In this document: positions 15,834-26,831 of the stretch, one piece after another | Layout: every line of letters starts with the position of its first letter | Position numbering within the stretch: position 1 is the first letter of the stretch | Source of the DNA: Gamarada debralockiae | Taxonomy: Eukaryota > Ascomycota > Leotiomycetes > Helotiales > Hyphodiscaceae | Assembly: GCA_002803225.1 (NCBI GenBank) | Contig: NXFV01000975.1 | Location: forward strand, 62,001 to 126,000 | DNA: 64,000 bases | Direction: 5' to 3' | Translations under genes and position numbers: made by a program | The notes under the pieces: generated by a model | Database searches by the model: none | Told to the model about the DNA's origin: nothing | The model's input: the letters and a program-made list of their open reading frames with translations, nothing else

Positions 15834-18800
15834 TCAAATTTCCATGATGGAGCCGAAGAGCTTAACTTGATCGGACCGAATATGCGCCGTGCGGATATGA
15901 AACGCCAACTGCTTGGCCACGAACTTTTTGTTGCAGTGGGGGCATGTGGCAAGGTTTATCGGCAATACAGGGCAAATCCTGTTCTTGTGGTCTTGAAGGT
16001 TGTCATCATTCTTGAGAGATGATTCACATAAGTCACAAATGACCCTATCTGCGTTATGGACGTTGTTCTCATGACGATCGCAATGGTACTATAAGAAGTC
16101 AAAATCATTCAAATTATTTGAGGGATTCAAATTACCTGACTAGTGAAAGTCTCATCACAGTCGGGCTCGGAGCAGGTGTAGGGGCGTTCCTTCTCGACGA
16201 TTGGACCTTGACGGTGGTGATGTTCAATATGGGAGTCGAGATCATATTGTATCTTAGCCGAGTACTCGCAGTCTTCCTCAGGACACTCAAGTCTCTCGAA
16301 GATGTGTCTCTTTATATGGCGTTTTACTCGGGAGCGTTGTTTGACGAGTTCGAAACCGCATGCGCAGAATGGACATTTGCGCTGCGAAAGTACCTTGTTC
16401 ATGATGGTATTGATGACATAAAGGTAGAGGGCCTCGAAAGTTTGGAAGGCTCTGTTGTCAATAGGGGAGAGGAAGTTGCCGTTTGCGTCTTTCAATATCT
16501 CGACCTCTGCAACCGCTCGACTGGATGTCTTAAGGGACTCGACAAGCCGTTCTTGCTTCGCAGCTGGTGCCATGGATATCTCGACGACTTCTCTCTCGGG
16601 TGAGTAATCATCGGGATCGATGGGACGGATATTTCGGAATCCAAGGCCTTCAGCTTTGTTCGCACGAGAACCTTCGGCCATCATTTCCTTGTTTCCAGCA
16701 ACTCGGGCCATCTTTGCTAAGAACTCCTCATAGTATTTCTCAATTGGCATACCTAACGCCTTGGCGTGGAATTGATCCACGAGCTTAGCCAGCTCGTACA
16801 GATAGAATTCCGTGTTTGACCACCATATCATCAACTCAAGGCGTACACCACGTTGTAGGAATGGTTTCAAGAAGCCAGCGAAACCAATCAGATTGGTGCA
16901 GAGGCCATCGGTCTGGCTGCAAGCAAGAACTACCTTCTGACCTGGATGAGCTTGGTTGAGGAGCTTTCGAAGATCTTCGATGCCATTCGCCTTAGAGTTT
17001 TCAAAATCGGTATTTGAGGAGCCAAAGATCACAACCTTCTCCTCACGAGGTCGGCAGCAATCCTTGTTTCTATCGCGATAGTGGCAGCGAACCAGGTAGA
17101 AACGGACGTACTTAGCAGCTCGCTCATAGCATTCAGCAGTCTGGGCTCCAAGGACCGAAATGTGTGGACGTGTGCTCTTCCTGCTGATGCCAATACCCAT
17201 AAAAACATCATCATGCTCGTGGTCTCTTGTGGCTATCTTCATCTCCGACTCGGTCTTGGGCATCGGGAACGCGAAACCAACGGCGCGAGATTCATTCTCT
17301 GACATGATGTGAGGCATTGAGAGTACGGAACGGGTGAGGAGAGGTTCATGCACTGGCTTGATATCGGGCATTGAGAACGCAGAACGGGTCATGAAAGCTT
17401 CCTCCAACTTGGTCTTGGGTATTGAGAAGGTGGGCATCTTTGCAGTTTGTTCGACATTAGGACCTACATCCGGCATTGGGACATCGAGATTGTTGACAGA
17501 ATTGCGAAGCTCGGATTGCTGGTTGACGTTTGTCGCCACGTGATACGGTTCACTGAATGCAGTAGGAGCGTGGCCCGCCGTCGACTGCGAGGCATTCCTC
17601 AGACTTGAAAAGTAACGGTATTTGGCTGATTCTGCAGTTCGACCGGGCAATTGTCTCGCAATCTCTGGCCAACTTAAGAGATCAATTTCTTTGCCTTTGA
17701 TAATGATCATGTCCTCTTGAGTTGAATAGTTCTGACCGCTGCTTTGACCTCGTAACTCCCGAATAGATACCTCGTTGGGTCGATGATCTTGAACGACTTT
17801 AGTGAGCTTCGCCGCGTATCGTCTTTGGAGAGCCTGCGATGTTCTTCCGGGGAAATGAGATTCGATTTCATTCCAAGACAGCCCATCCATCTCTTTGAGT
17901 CGTATCACCCTGACGTCGTCCTCCAGCGTGTACGGCTCTCCGTTCTTTGATGGAGTACCTCGTAGAACAAGGTTGGCAATTTGCTCATCCGAAGGTCGGC
18001 TGAATACACGCGATGAGTTTGATGAATTGATGGATGTTGTCGGGAGTCTCAGGCGAGTAGTAACGAATAATGGGTTAGCAGGAATCGACGAGCCAGGTAA
18101 AAGTATCTCTGACGATTCTTTTGAATTGCTGTTGCCACTCCAACCATTAACTGGAGGTGTCTTTGAAATCTCATTCTGTGGTGGTCGAGTCGCCGTCTCT
18201 TCTCTGGTTTCCAGAGAAAGAAGCTTTCTGATCTCGGTGGGGGTGACAGGCAATCCAGGAATCAATCCCAAGCACTTAGCAAATTCATCAATCTCTTCTC
18301 CCTCTACATGATCTTTTCGGATGTGAGTGCTCAAGCTTCCACTGGTGTTGAACTTCGATGAACATTCCGAGCGCGGACAACAGTATTGGCCGTTGGTATC
18401 TCTTGCGGTCGATTCTGAATCAAGATTGAAGTGGTTGCGATCTCCAATTCCAAGTTGCTTTTGAGCCTGGAAAATTTTCGAAAGACTTCAAAGTTAGTTA
18501 TTTCTATTATTAAAGCAAAGAGGCGAACCTACTTTCGTTTGTTGATCCCGACACCAGACATGAACATCATGGTGACGAGATAGTCATGAGCGGTTGGATA
18601 TTCCTCAAGGACTTTCTGGGGTTGAACACCTTGCTCTATCTTATGAACGAGGCCTTGAAGAGTTTGAAAGTGCAGCAGTGACTGTCTTTCTGCTTGATGG
18701 ACAAAGAAAAGCCATAAGTCGAGCTTTCGAAAGGATTTAAACACAGTCTTCAAACTTGAGACGTTAGTCGAAAAGCCATCAATTTGACTCAAGATAAGAA

Positions 18801-19710
18801 CAACACGCCCAAGGAAACTGCCATCCTGCAGTTTGCTCAACCATTTGCGAAGCTCCTTGACACCAGCCACGTTAGAGTCCGTGAAGTTGGTGTTGGACGA
18901 CGTACTTTTGATAAGTGTCCATGGAACCTTCTCAGACGATGATTGATACTGCGAATTAACGGTCGAGGTTGGTAGATTATCATAGCTTGCGTAAAGTTGG
19001 GCAAGCTTCTGTGCACGGCTATCGAAATGATCCCCTCTCGCTACAGAATTCTTGTGATAACCACTTTCTCTAAAGATCACGAAGAATTTTGGGGGTGCTG
19101 TAACACAAAATTAGCAATTTATATCTTCGTTTGAACAAAAGGAAAACTTACTCGGATCTCCAGGAGGCTGGAACATAAGCTCTTTTGTTCGAATCAAATG
19201 TTGGGAGTCTATAGAGGGTCCAGAAGTAACGGGGGGCTGCTGGTGATCAACTCCACGAGTTCCGTTGACAAGCAAGCGCTCCTCTTTATTTCCCAACCAG
19301 TTGCCAAGAGTTCCGTTAGGTGTGATAGCAGTTACTCCACAATCGCTCATTGAATTGGCATTATTGATGGCTGAAGGAATGGAACCACAAAACAGCTCTG
19401 GCGGCACAGAAATTGGAAGATCGTCCTATGGATCCGTTAGCAACTGACGTGAGTGGACTATGAATACGATATATACCTCACCGCGCTTAAGGCTGAGAGA
19501 ATACTTGTTTTTGGCTGCATGCTTGGCGCGGAAGGGGAACAAGGCGCGGATTTCGGACCAGCTCGCTGACGGGAAACATTCATACGCTCGGATAAGACGA
19601 ACGATGTCCTCCTGGCTCCATTTTGGGCTCTTATTGGTGGAGAGAGCAGTCCGAATCTTCAGAGTCTCCAGGATCTTATTCGACGGACGTTGGCTTCCCC
19701 TTCTCGTCAT
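15834..19710 (-). CDS. 1225-residue Myb/SANT and C2H2 zinc-finger protein with a duplicated unknown module
   Basis: Five exons (19710-19477, 19425-19152, 19097-18533, 18485-16136, 16088-15834) with introns of 47-54 bp; all phases agree. Order: a SANT/Myb-like domain (residues ~28-77, KWSQEDIVRLIRAYE); module A (~170-357); one C2H2 finger (~393-415, CPRSECSSKF then HIRKDH); two more Myb repeats (~542-585 and ~612-655); module A' (~805-967); and at least four C2H2-type fingers at the C-terminus (~1055-1215). Modules A and A' share SSNT, VVL..SQ.DG..TN, a hydrophobic LxLxxxxW segment and a helical tail ending in MM; I do not recognise the fold. The DNA-binding parts suggest a chromatin or transcription factor in the nucleus. 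The start is the ATG just after a 5'-leader-like acceptor. It sits between the two helicase genes, on the same strand. Confidence 0.8.
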
Positions 19711-19789
19711 ATTGGGCTGCTACAGAAACCGTCAGCACATTTAACAGCTGAGACAAGGTGATTAAGGAGCTTACTTCCGTTCAAGATAA

Positions 19790-20354
19790 GGAAGACGCGT
19801 CAAATCGACACCAGAGACGGTGGGAAATGGCAGACTTTGCCCTCAGAGTCAGCAAACTTTTAAGTCTCCATTCAATTGAAACTGAAGAGTCTTACTTTGG
19901 TCAATCAACGAGGTAGAGTCTGTAGGGCGATGCCCCAAACCTCCAATCTCGTAGAAATGTCAAGTCTAGCAAGAATCAGCACCATTGAGCTTCGGGAAGA
20001 TCGCAGATTATTAAACATACTGTAGGAATTGAGGAAGACGGAGCTTGATCTTCTCCGGGTTATTGGGGACGTCAGGACGCGTCGCTGCAGAAATTAGCAC
20101 CAGAAGAAGCAGGACCGTGCCAGGAAGTGCTGCCTTACCTTGTTGAATTTATGGAGCATGCGTTTGAAGCCAAGCTGGTAATTGGATAAGAACTCTGGAA
20201 TTTGATGTTCAAGATTCTTGGTGTTGAAGAAAGAAAGTCGCGAAAGAAGGTGGGCTGTGCGGAAAATTTGAGGTAAAAGAGTTAGTGCAAATTCACTCGC
20301 GGACTCGAAGGGCGGCTGCAAGTATTCACTACCCTGTGACTCAGTAGAGCACAT
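19790..20354 (-). other. Spliced 5' leader of the Myb/C2H2 gene, or a decayed small gene
   Basis: Four donor/acceptor-like pairs read in the minus direction, with GTAAGG, GTATGT, GTAAGA and GTAAGC donors; the last pair ends 9 nt before the ATG at 19710. The intervening segments have coding-like peptides (for example HLLSRLSFFNTKNLEHQIPE and RPDVPNNPEKIKLRLPQF), but the phases do not join into one frame, and stops block an in-frame link to the Myb gene. They are therefore untranslated leader exons or remains of another gene. Confidence 0.35.
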
Positions 20355-20517
20355 TCACTGCTCATCGACTCTCCGGTGAGGTGATTTGCCATATAGAAGC
20401 CGGCCCTCTGCTTCTCTCGGCGGGGGCGGCACCCCATATCTCTTCACAGCTTTCCTAGAACCCCCATTCTCTAACTTATGAAACGTTCTTCCACCCTCAC
20501 TACTCTCTTCTCCGCCG

Positions 20518-20706
20518 TCAAAGACTGGGATTGCCCCCCATAACAGCCTTCTTCGCCTTAAACACTATTGCAATCTCCTCCAACATATGTCCTTTTGTCT
20601 CTGGGTAGAAGTACACGATTCCTAGCATAACTGCATTGATCACATAAAAAGTGATAGAGTACTTCCAACTCATATTCATCAGGGTAATCGGATTCACAAA
20701 CTCGCA
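20518..20706 (-). pseudogene. C-terminal fragment of an MFS sugar transporter
   Basis: The frame reads FVNPI, SWKY, then FYPETKGHMLEEIAIVF. This is the last transmembrane helix and the PETKG-type motif of fungal hexose/lactose-permease-like transporters (normally ~500 residues). Only the last ~60 residues remain. Directly upstream the similarity stops at the border of direct repeat D1, so the rest of the gene was lost or displaced. Confidence 0.75.
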
Positions 20707-20717
20707 CTTCAAGCAGG

Positions 20718-20885
20718 GGGAGGGGAAGGCGGATCGTGTTTTGCGGCGACGTAGCATATCTGAAGCAAAGAAAAACTTCCGAATGATGGAACTTTACAAA
20801 AATTTCCAATTGATCGATTGACAGACTTGAAAAGAATGTCCGCTCACAGATGTTGCCTCCATTGTGTTGTTGAGGGTCGGAGAGG
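20718..20885. repeat. Direct repeat D, left copy (3' side of helicase 2)
   Basis: About 170 bp matching 28308-28474 in the same orientation: both begin AGGGGAAGGCGG, contain GTAGCATATCTGAA and CGCTCACAGATGTTGCCTCC, and end GGTCGGAGAG. The pair brackets a ~7.6 kb segment containing helicase 2. Confidence 0.8.
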
Positions 20886-22328
20886 GGGGGCCCATTTCAT
20901 TATTGCCATCTCAGATTCCCAGTCGTTCGTAGCAATTGAGCACCTCAATCTAAATCGCTCAGTCAGATATAGCGATTGAACTTATTACTGAACCTCTCAA
21001 ATATTTCAGCAGTTTGATATTCATTGTCCCTTGATTGTAGAGTCGTTCTCGATCTCTGTTATTTTGTCTAAATTTACACAGCAAATATTATTGCTAGATC
21101 GTTCAATTTGACTGAGAAATTATGATTTGGAAATCCAAGTGTGTCTCGGTGATGAATCGTCCAAAAGGACTTTGAAAGAAGAGCCACCCGTCGTCTCAGC
21201 TACTTCCGACGTCTATGGACTTGACCTCAATTTGCCATGTTTCAGTGGCTAGAATCAATCGTTGAATCATTTTGAGCAATTTGATGTAAAGGACACAGTC
21301 AATATTTCACTTTATGTTCCAACACGCCAAGCAAAATGACTCGGGCTTATCACCCAGTCCAGTTCATCATTTCAACAGATTTCCCTCTCTACGGCCATTG
21401 AATTCGAACTAATCATTATCTGTCAATCCACTGATATGAATCGTCCTAAAGATTGAGCAATTTATGCCGAGAAGTTTGCATTTTGTTGTGAACCCCTCAG
21501 CCAATTTCAACAATTGAATCGTCCATTTCCCTTGAGCGATTTAGTCTCAATCATCCAGTTTAACCAATCGATTCAAGGACGGGTGATCATCTCTTAAGTC
21601 CATCGTTCAATCCGATTCAGCGATCGACTGTTCTGAGAATCGCTTCGTCCTCCGCGTAAAACTGCCTCTTTCTACTCTTCTTTTCAGGACTTCAAGTGGA
21701 GTATATTGAGGATCTATATATCGACTAAAATAATATCTGTTTAATTATTGCAATCGAATGAATGATTGAGGGTATAATCTCGCGCAATGTCACACGACTA
21801 ACTCCTGTGCAAATACCTGGTCATGTGATCAAAGCACCGCAGCTATGCTCCTTAGAGGACTTCCTGCCTCAACCCAGAAGAACTTAGGCCAATAAAAGAG
21901 GCTGGGGACAAGTTCTCTCCGAAAACGGTCTGTTGTGGGCTATTAAAGCTCCTGTTCTCCTATTCTCCGAAAATTGCCCTGAATGGTTGGCCTTCGTCTG
22001 AATGATTCGGGGGAGAATCTTAACAGTGGAGAGTATAAATGCAAAAGCTATGTCAAAATCAGCATAAATTTAGCTTGTCTGATAATATAGAGAACTAGAC
22101 TTGAATATAGTACCTTTTTCATGTCTTAGAAGTAAATTAGACTGTGTAAGATGAATTGTTGAATCTATGTATAGCATAGCTAAGTAGACAATTCCCACCT
22201 CCACAAGCACTGCGGTGCAGTGAAAACCCTCAAAGTTCCCAAATCATAACCATCTCGAAAGCTCCCGCAAATCACTCCTCCCCTTCCCAATCCCCACTGC
22301 CAGAATCACGCTCGTTCCCAATCACAAT
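20886..22328. other. Non-coding region with degenerate short repeats
   Basis: 1.4 kb without a gene. A motif TGAATCGTCC or a variant, followed after 6-12 bp by TTGAGC(A/G)ATTT, recurs near 21258-21285, 21434-21465 and 21515-21545, with half-motifs at 21150 and 20935-20980. The rest is AT-rich. Confidence 0.45.
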
Positions 22329-25300
22329 CTACGCAGATTCACCAGATCCGTTGTCCTTCGCAGCACGAGCCTTGATCTTCCTGCCAGCCCTATGGTTCTG
22401 GCGCTTCTTTCCCTTGCCGGAAGCATTGACGGGAGCGTCGGCGGAAAGAGGAGTGGAAGAGGAGTCGGTCTGATCCGCAGTGTAGACGACCGGGGTGCCC
22501 TTGTCGGGGAGTTCACCGGTTGCGGGTTCAGGTGGGAAGTACATCGGGGTAACGCCATCCGCAGTCAAACCAACATCGGGGTGAGTGGTATCGATAGAAA
22601 TACCGCATGGCATCACAGAGGGGAACGGAATACCAACCGTATCTTCAACAGCGCTAAGATCGGTGACAAGACCTTCGGACTTAGCATTGCCACCGTTGTA
22701 CAATGTCTGCTTCTGCTCCCAACTCTCGCCAGATCCCGATGCCTTATCCCAACCGCCACTGCCCCAAGCCGTGTCAGAGGAATGAGCAGATGCCTTCTTC
22801 TGTCCCCAAGACTCGACGTTGTTGTTGTTGTCAGTGCCTTCAGGTTGTTGAATATCAGCGGAGTTAGCACCAGACTCAGTGGCTTCCTCTTCAAGGGTGG
22901 TCAATTGCTGATTCTGAATACCGTTGGCATTGTCTTCGGTGCCGAGAACACGAGGATGGACGAATTGGTGTTCGAGGAGATATTTGTGAGGACCCTCACC
23001 GTTGATCGCGATACAAGTCTTCAACTTCTTGGCTTCATCGAAGGCGCGCTTCATAACAGCAGGAGGGGCACGATCGTTGACGGGTCGGAGGTATTGGACG
23101 TTGCCGACGCAGATGAAGAACTTCTTAGCACGAGTAGCCATGACATTGTTACGACCACGGTTGCTGGTGAAGCCCTGACCGTCAGTGCGAACGCTGTCAC
23201 CAAAGATAACGAAGTTGTCATCACCCTGGAACTCATCAGTGGTATAGTTGAGAACATCAGCGAAATTGAATCCAGGTTGCGCAAGGTCGCATTGGATGAA
23301 AGCGTGGTCATAGACTCGCTGCTGCGCAGTGTAATGAGTGATGATGGACTCCTGCTTAGCTGTGATGATTCCGTCCTTGATCATCTCCGTCGCAAGATGG
23401 GTGACAACCGATGCGCAATCGAGGTTGTAATAAGAGCCAGTGTTCTCATCGCGAAGCTCGTTGTGTCCCTGAACCAGGAGGTATCGGAAGAATTCCTGGC
23501 TTTGACACTCAGGGAACTTCTTGTTGAACCAATCGCGAATCTCGATGGCCTTGGCAACGTTCTCGGGAGCCGAGGTGCAAGGAGCGTCGAGGAGTCGACC
23601 TTGGTAGAAGAGATTGCTAGCAATCTTCATGATGCCAGGCACACCACGACGTTGGAGATTGAGTGATTCGGTCGGCCAATGATTGAGAAGCAAGTACTGT
23701 AGAATGGACTGACCGATTTCACGAGTGCAACCGGCGGGAAGAACCATGGGGACCATCGGCTGGAGTTGTGTCTCGTCACCGATACCGATGATATTGCTGA
23801 CGTCAATCGAGGCAATAACCAAGCAGAATTCAGCGAATGTCATCATGCCAATCTCGTCAATAATGATTAAGTCCACCTCTCCCATAGCGACACCGTTGCT
23901 AGCATGTCCAAGGGAGTTTGCGGTAGCTCCTTGGACGTCCGCACGCTTCTTCACCAAAGCAAAGACTTGCTTGATACTGTCGGTCAACTCCTTACGGGCT
24001 TCCTTCTCCATCGCCGATCCCTGCTGCTTGTAATCGTCCAACTTCTTGAGGAAATCGACACAGATGGCATCTTCACGGTGGTTGCGGGCATAGATCAGAG
24101 CATTAGATGCAACTCCCATGTCAACTACAGTGAAACGATCATCGCGGACACCGGTGGCAGACGGGGCGATTTGACGATTGAGCTGATTGGTCATTGAAAC
24201 GGAGACCGTCGCCGCGAGCTTCTCAGCGGGTAGCTTGTCCGAGGCCAGGTCGATAACACCTCCTTTGAGAGTATTGCCATAGAACACCAACTTGTTATCC
24301 GTACCCGCGTAAGCGTCGTCGTCGAGGGTGATGGCCTTGATATTGTCATTGGCGGCGTAATCTGTGTGGGTGTCGGTACGCTTCTTGGCTTGTTGTTCTT
24401 GGAGGGCCTTGACCAGGGCCGCGGCACGACGAGCACCCTTGGAAAGACCCTTGGACTTCTTCTTCTTGTGGTCCTTGTGAGTGTGTGTCTGCTTATCATC
24501 GTCGATGAAAACGCCCTCACCGTTATTGTCCTCGTTGTCCTCGTCGTCATCGTCCTCATCATCTGAAGTGACAGTGTTAATCTTGGAGGGTTGATCTGAA
24601 GTAGTAGGAACTGATGTGGGAGGATCTGAGGTAAGAGGAGTCGATGTAGGACTGTCGACCTTGGCTGGCTCAGTGACTGCGTCGGGGAAAGCGGCAGCGA
24701 GCATCACCAGATCGTCCACAAGTTCCTCGGCCTCTACAGCAGCACGGACTTGCTCCAATGTCTCGAGGCGCTCTTTATCAGCCATCGACAGGAGATACTT
24801 GGTCTCTGACTTGTCATTGTAGACACGGATAGCGACACGATTACGGAGGGTAGCAGCGTGGTTGGCGTCTAGCTTGGCTTCGGCGAGGGCAAGGTTGATC
24901 TTCTCAATGAACACGTCGATAGGGTGGTTTGACGGAGCAACGACGACGATGCGATGCTGAGGTTCTCCAAGCAACTTGGCGACGACTAGACCAGCCATGA
25001 ACGAAGACTTTCCACAACCAGCACCGCCTCTAATGATAGCCAAACATTTGCCATTGTGGGTGATCGGAGCCTGCTGGAGGTACTGCTTGACTTTGACTTG
25101 GTCGGCATCTGGGAACTTTCCCATGAAGTCCTTGGACACCTTTACTGGAAGAAGATCACGGAACTTGGTAACCCGCGCATCCTTCATCAACAAGAAATCA
25201 CCCCAAAGTTCGACCGACTCTGAATAGGAGCGGGAAGGTTCATCGCTGCTCTTCTTGCCAACGGTGGGGCGAGAAGAATTGAGGACAATGTCCATGCCGG

Positions 25301-26732
25301 CGACGAGGCGAGTCTCAGACTTGACCGATGTATTGTAAGTGATGCTGCATCGGACTGGAGTTGCGGATTCCAATGCGGCACGGGCTTCCTCCAAGGTGTA
25401 GGCGTCGATCTTCTTGACTGGAAGGTTCATTTTGACTAATGGTCGACTCTTCTTCTTTTCCTCCTCGGTGGGATCAGGCTTGAGGGGGACGCGCGGGCGG
25501 ACAAGAAGACCAACGATTACTCCCTGGACCATGAAAGCGTAAGGCTTGAGAACTTGGAAGTCCCAATCATCCTCTTGAATGAGTTCCTCAACCTTTGTGC
25601 GGAAGTTGAGCTTCAGACGATCGCCATCATCGAAACGGAAGTTGGGTCTGGACTCAGTGCTAGCAGCAGAATTGAGGCTGAGGATTCCATAGTAGCACAG
25701 ATCTCCAGCGCCGGTGACCTCGAGGATACGAACCACAGCGCCAAGAGAGTTGATGGTTCTGACTGCGATCTCACGAGATTCCTTCACCTGAACTTGGGCA
25801 AGACCTTGTCGGGTGCACATCTCCATCTTGTCATGATAGGATGAGACGGGGTTGGTGTCAGTATTCGGACGAGAACCCTTGCCCTCGAACGAGCCAGTGT
25901 TGAATTGAACTGTCTCGGCGGCCGGAGTGAGTCTCTTGCCGTGAACATGCTGCCAGATGCTACCATTCGATCGGTCAATGACGAGACGGTAGAGAGTCGC
26001 GAGGAAGGCACCACAAAGGGTTGTGTTTCGATTATCGCATATGTATATGTCGAGGGTGAATGGTTCGGAGTGAGTAACCATAGCTTGCATAGCTTGGATC
26101 ACACGACGGGAGGGTTCATGGGTCCACACATGATTGTTAAGGAGGTTTTTGTGCTTGATCTTGCCGGATGTGTTGTCGATGGTGAGTTTGAGAACGTACA
26201 TTGAGGGCTTGAGTTCGTCGAACTTGTGAGTGCGTCTGACAATCGCGGGAACACGGTCGCGAGTCGCGATGACCTCTCCCTTCTCGTTGGGAGGGAAGAG
26301 GGGAATCATTGATTCCTCGGTGAGCTCAGGAACATTGCAGGCTAATGCAGTAAATGAGACAACGAGCTCCTTGCCAACGATTCTCGCATTCATGGTTGAT
26401 GGACAGTGCTCAGCTGGGATAATAGCTTGAATAACAATGTGGCTTGGCTGCTCGGAATGTTCAATGAAGACTATCTCAGTTCTAACCTTGTCGTCAGGTT
26501 CATAATGAGGAAGAGTCATGAGCTTCTTCACGGCGGCAGAGGGCTCGCGCGGGACGAAGGCATTGATGATCTCACCAGTGATTGGATCAACCTCAGGCTC
26601 TTTAGGAGGAACGTAGATGAGCTGGCCGAAGGGCTTGTTGGTGTGATTGACTGCTGGCAGCGAGCTGACGAACTTTACATCGCGAGAAGCGTCAATCACG
26701 CAAAGGTAGTTGTGGCGCCTGAAAGACGTCAT
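22329..26732 (-). CDS. Large SF1 (Upf1-like) helicase, paralogue 2
   Basis: Intron-free gene of 1467 residues, alignable with helicase 1 over nearly its whole length (roughly half the positions alike by eye in the N-terminus). It shares the YLCVID start, the ~550-residue N-terminal region and the motifs: Walker A GGAGCGKSS (~571), motif Ia VAPSNHPIDVF, Walker B IIIDEIGMM (~959), GDETQL (~987), RRGVPG (~1027), motif V FQGDDNFVIFGD (~1167) and motif VI ATRAKKFF (~1200). Differences are a long acidic Asp/Glu/Asn stretch between the helicase lobes (~730-760) and a ~120-residue extra C-terminal tail rich in Gly, Ser, Asn and Trp with a basic end (KGKKRQNHRAGRKIK). The catalytic residues look intact. 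Its upstream side has motif M twice and repeat R3; the whole unit lies between the D repeats. Confidence 0.88.
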   Translation of the reverse strand: MTSFRRHNYLCVIDASRDVKFVSSLPAVNHTNKPFGQLIYVPPKEPEVDPITGEIINAFVPREPSAAVKKLMTLPHYEPDDKVRTEIVFIEHSEQPSHIVIQAIIPAEHCPSTMNARIVGKELVVSFTALACNVPELTEESMIPLFPPNEKGEVIATRDRVPAIVRRTHKFDELKPSMYVLKLTIDNTSGKIKHKNLLNNHVWTHEPSRRVIQAMQAMVTHSEPFTLDIYICDNRNTTLCGAFLATLYRLVIDRSNGSIWQHVHGKRLTPAAETVQFNTGSFEGKGSRPNTDTNPVSSYHDKMEMCTRQGLAQVQVKESREIAVRTINSLGAVVRILEVTGAGDLCYYGILSLNSAASTESRPNFRFDDGDRLKLNFRTKVEELIQEDDWDFQVLKPYAFMVQGVIVGLLVRPRVPLKPDPTEEEKKKSRPLVKMNLPVKKIDAYTLEEARAALESATPVRCSITYNTSVKSETRLVAGMDIVLNSSRPTVGKKSSDEPSRSYSESVELWGDFLLMKDARVTKFRDLLPVKVSKDFMGKFPDADQVKVKQYLQQAPITHNGKCLAIIRGGAGCGKSSFMAGLVVAKLLGEPQHRIVVVAPSNHPIDVFIEKINLALAEAKLDANHAATLRNRVAIRVYNDKSETKYLLSMADKERLETLEQVRAAVEAEELVDDLVMLAAAFPDAVTEPAKVDSPTSTPLTSDPPTSVPTTSDQPSKINTVTSDDEDDDDEDNEDNNGEGVFIDDDKQTHTHKDHKKKKSKGLSKGARRAAALVKALQEQQAKKRTDTHTDYAANDNIKAITLDDDAYAGTDNKLVFYGNTLKGGVIDLASDKLPAEKLAATVSVSMTNQLNRQIAPSATGVRDDRFTVVDMGVASNALIYARNHREDAICVDFLKKLDDYKQQGSAMEKEARKELTDSIKQVFALVKKRADVQGATANSLGHASNGVAMGEVDLIIIDEIGMMTFAEFCLVIASIDVSNIIGIGDETQLQPMVPMVLPAGCTREIGQSILQYLLLNHWPTESLNLQRRGVPGIMKIASNLFYQGRLLDAPCTSAPENVAKAIEIRDWFNKKFPECQSQEFFRYLLVQGHNELRDENTGSYYNLDCASVVTHLATEMIKDGIITAKQESIITHYTAQQRVYDHAFIQCDLAQPGFNFADVLNYTTDEFQGDDNFVIFGDSVRTDGQGFTSNRGRNNVMATRAKKFFICVGNVQYLRPVNDRAPPAVMKRAFDEAKKLKTCIAINGEGPHKYLLEHQFVHPRVLGTEDNANGIQNQQLTTLEEEATESGANSADIQQPEGTDNNNNVESWGQKKASAHSSDTAWGSGGWDKASGSGESWEQKQTLYNGGNAKSEGLVTDLSAVEDTVGIPFPSVMPCGISIDTTHPDVGLTADGVTPMYFPPEPATGELPDKGTPVVYTADQTDSSSTPLSADAPVNASGKGKKRQNHRAGRKIKARAAKDNGSGESA

Positions 26733-26831
26733 AATGATGATTTCCGTACGCTCAGCGTGAGTAGAAGAGTGCTGTAGTAGTTGATGAGATGATGTCGAAG
26801 GAGCTGTGGAGTGGAGGAAGACGAGAAGATG

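Noticed and set aside
21815..21850. Possible inverted fourth copy of R (TCATGTGATC with a GCAGC block)
   Set aside because: Only the E-box-like part and a few further bases match; too short to claim.
22392..23666. 424-residue open frame on the plus strand inside helicase 2
   Set aside because: Antisense shadow of the real gene, produced by codon bias.
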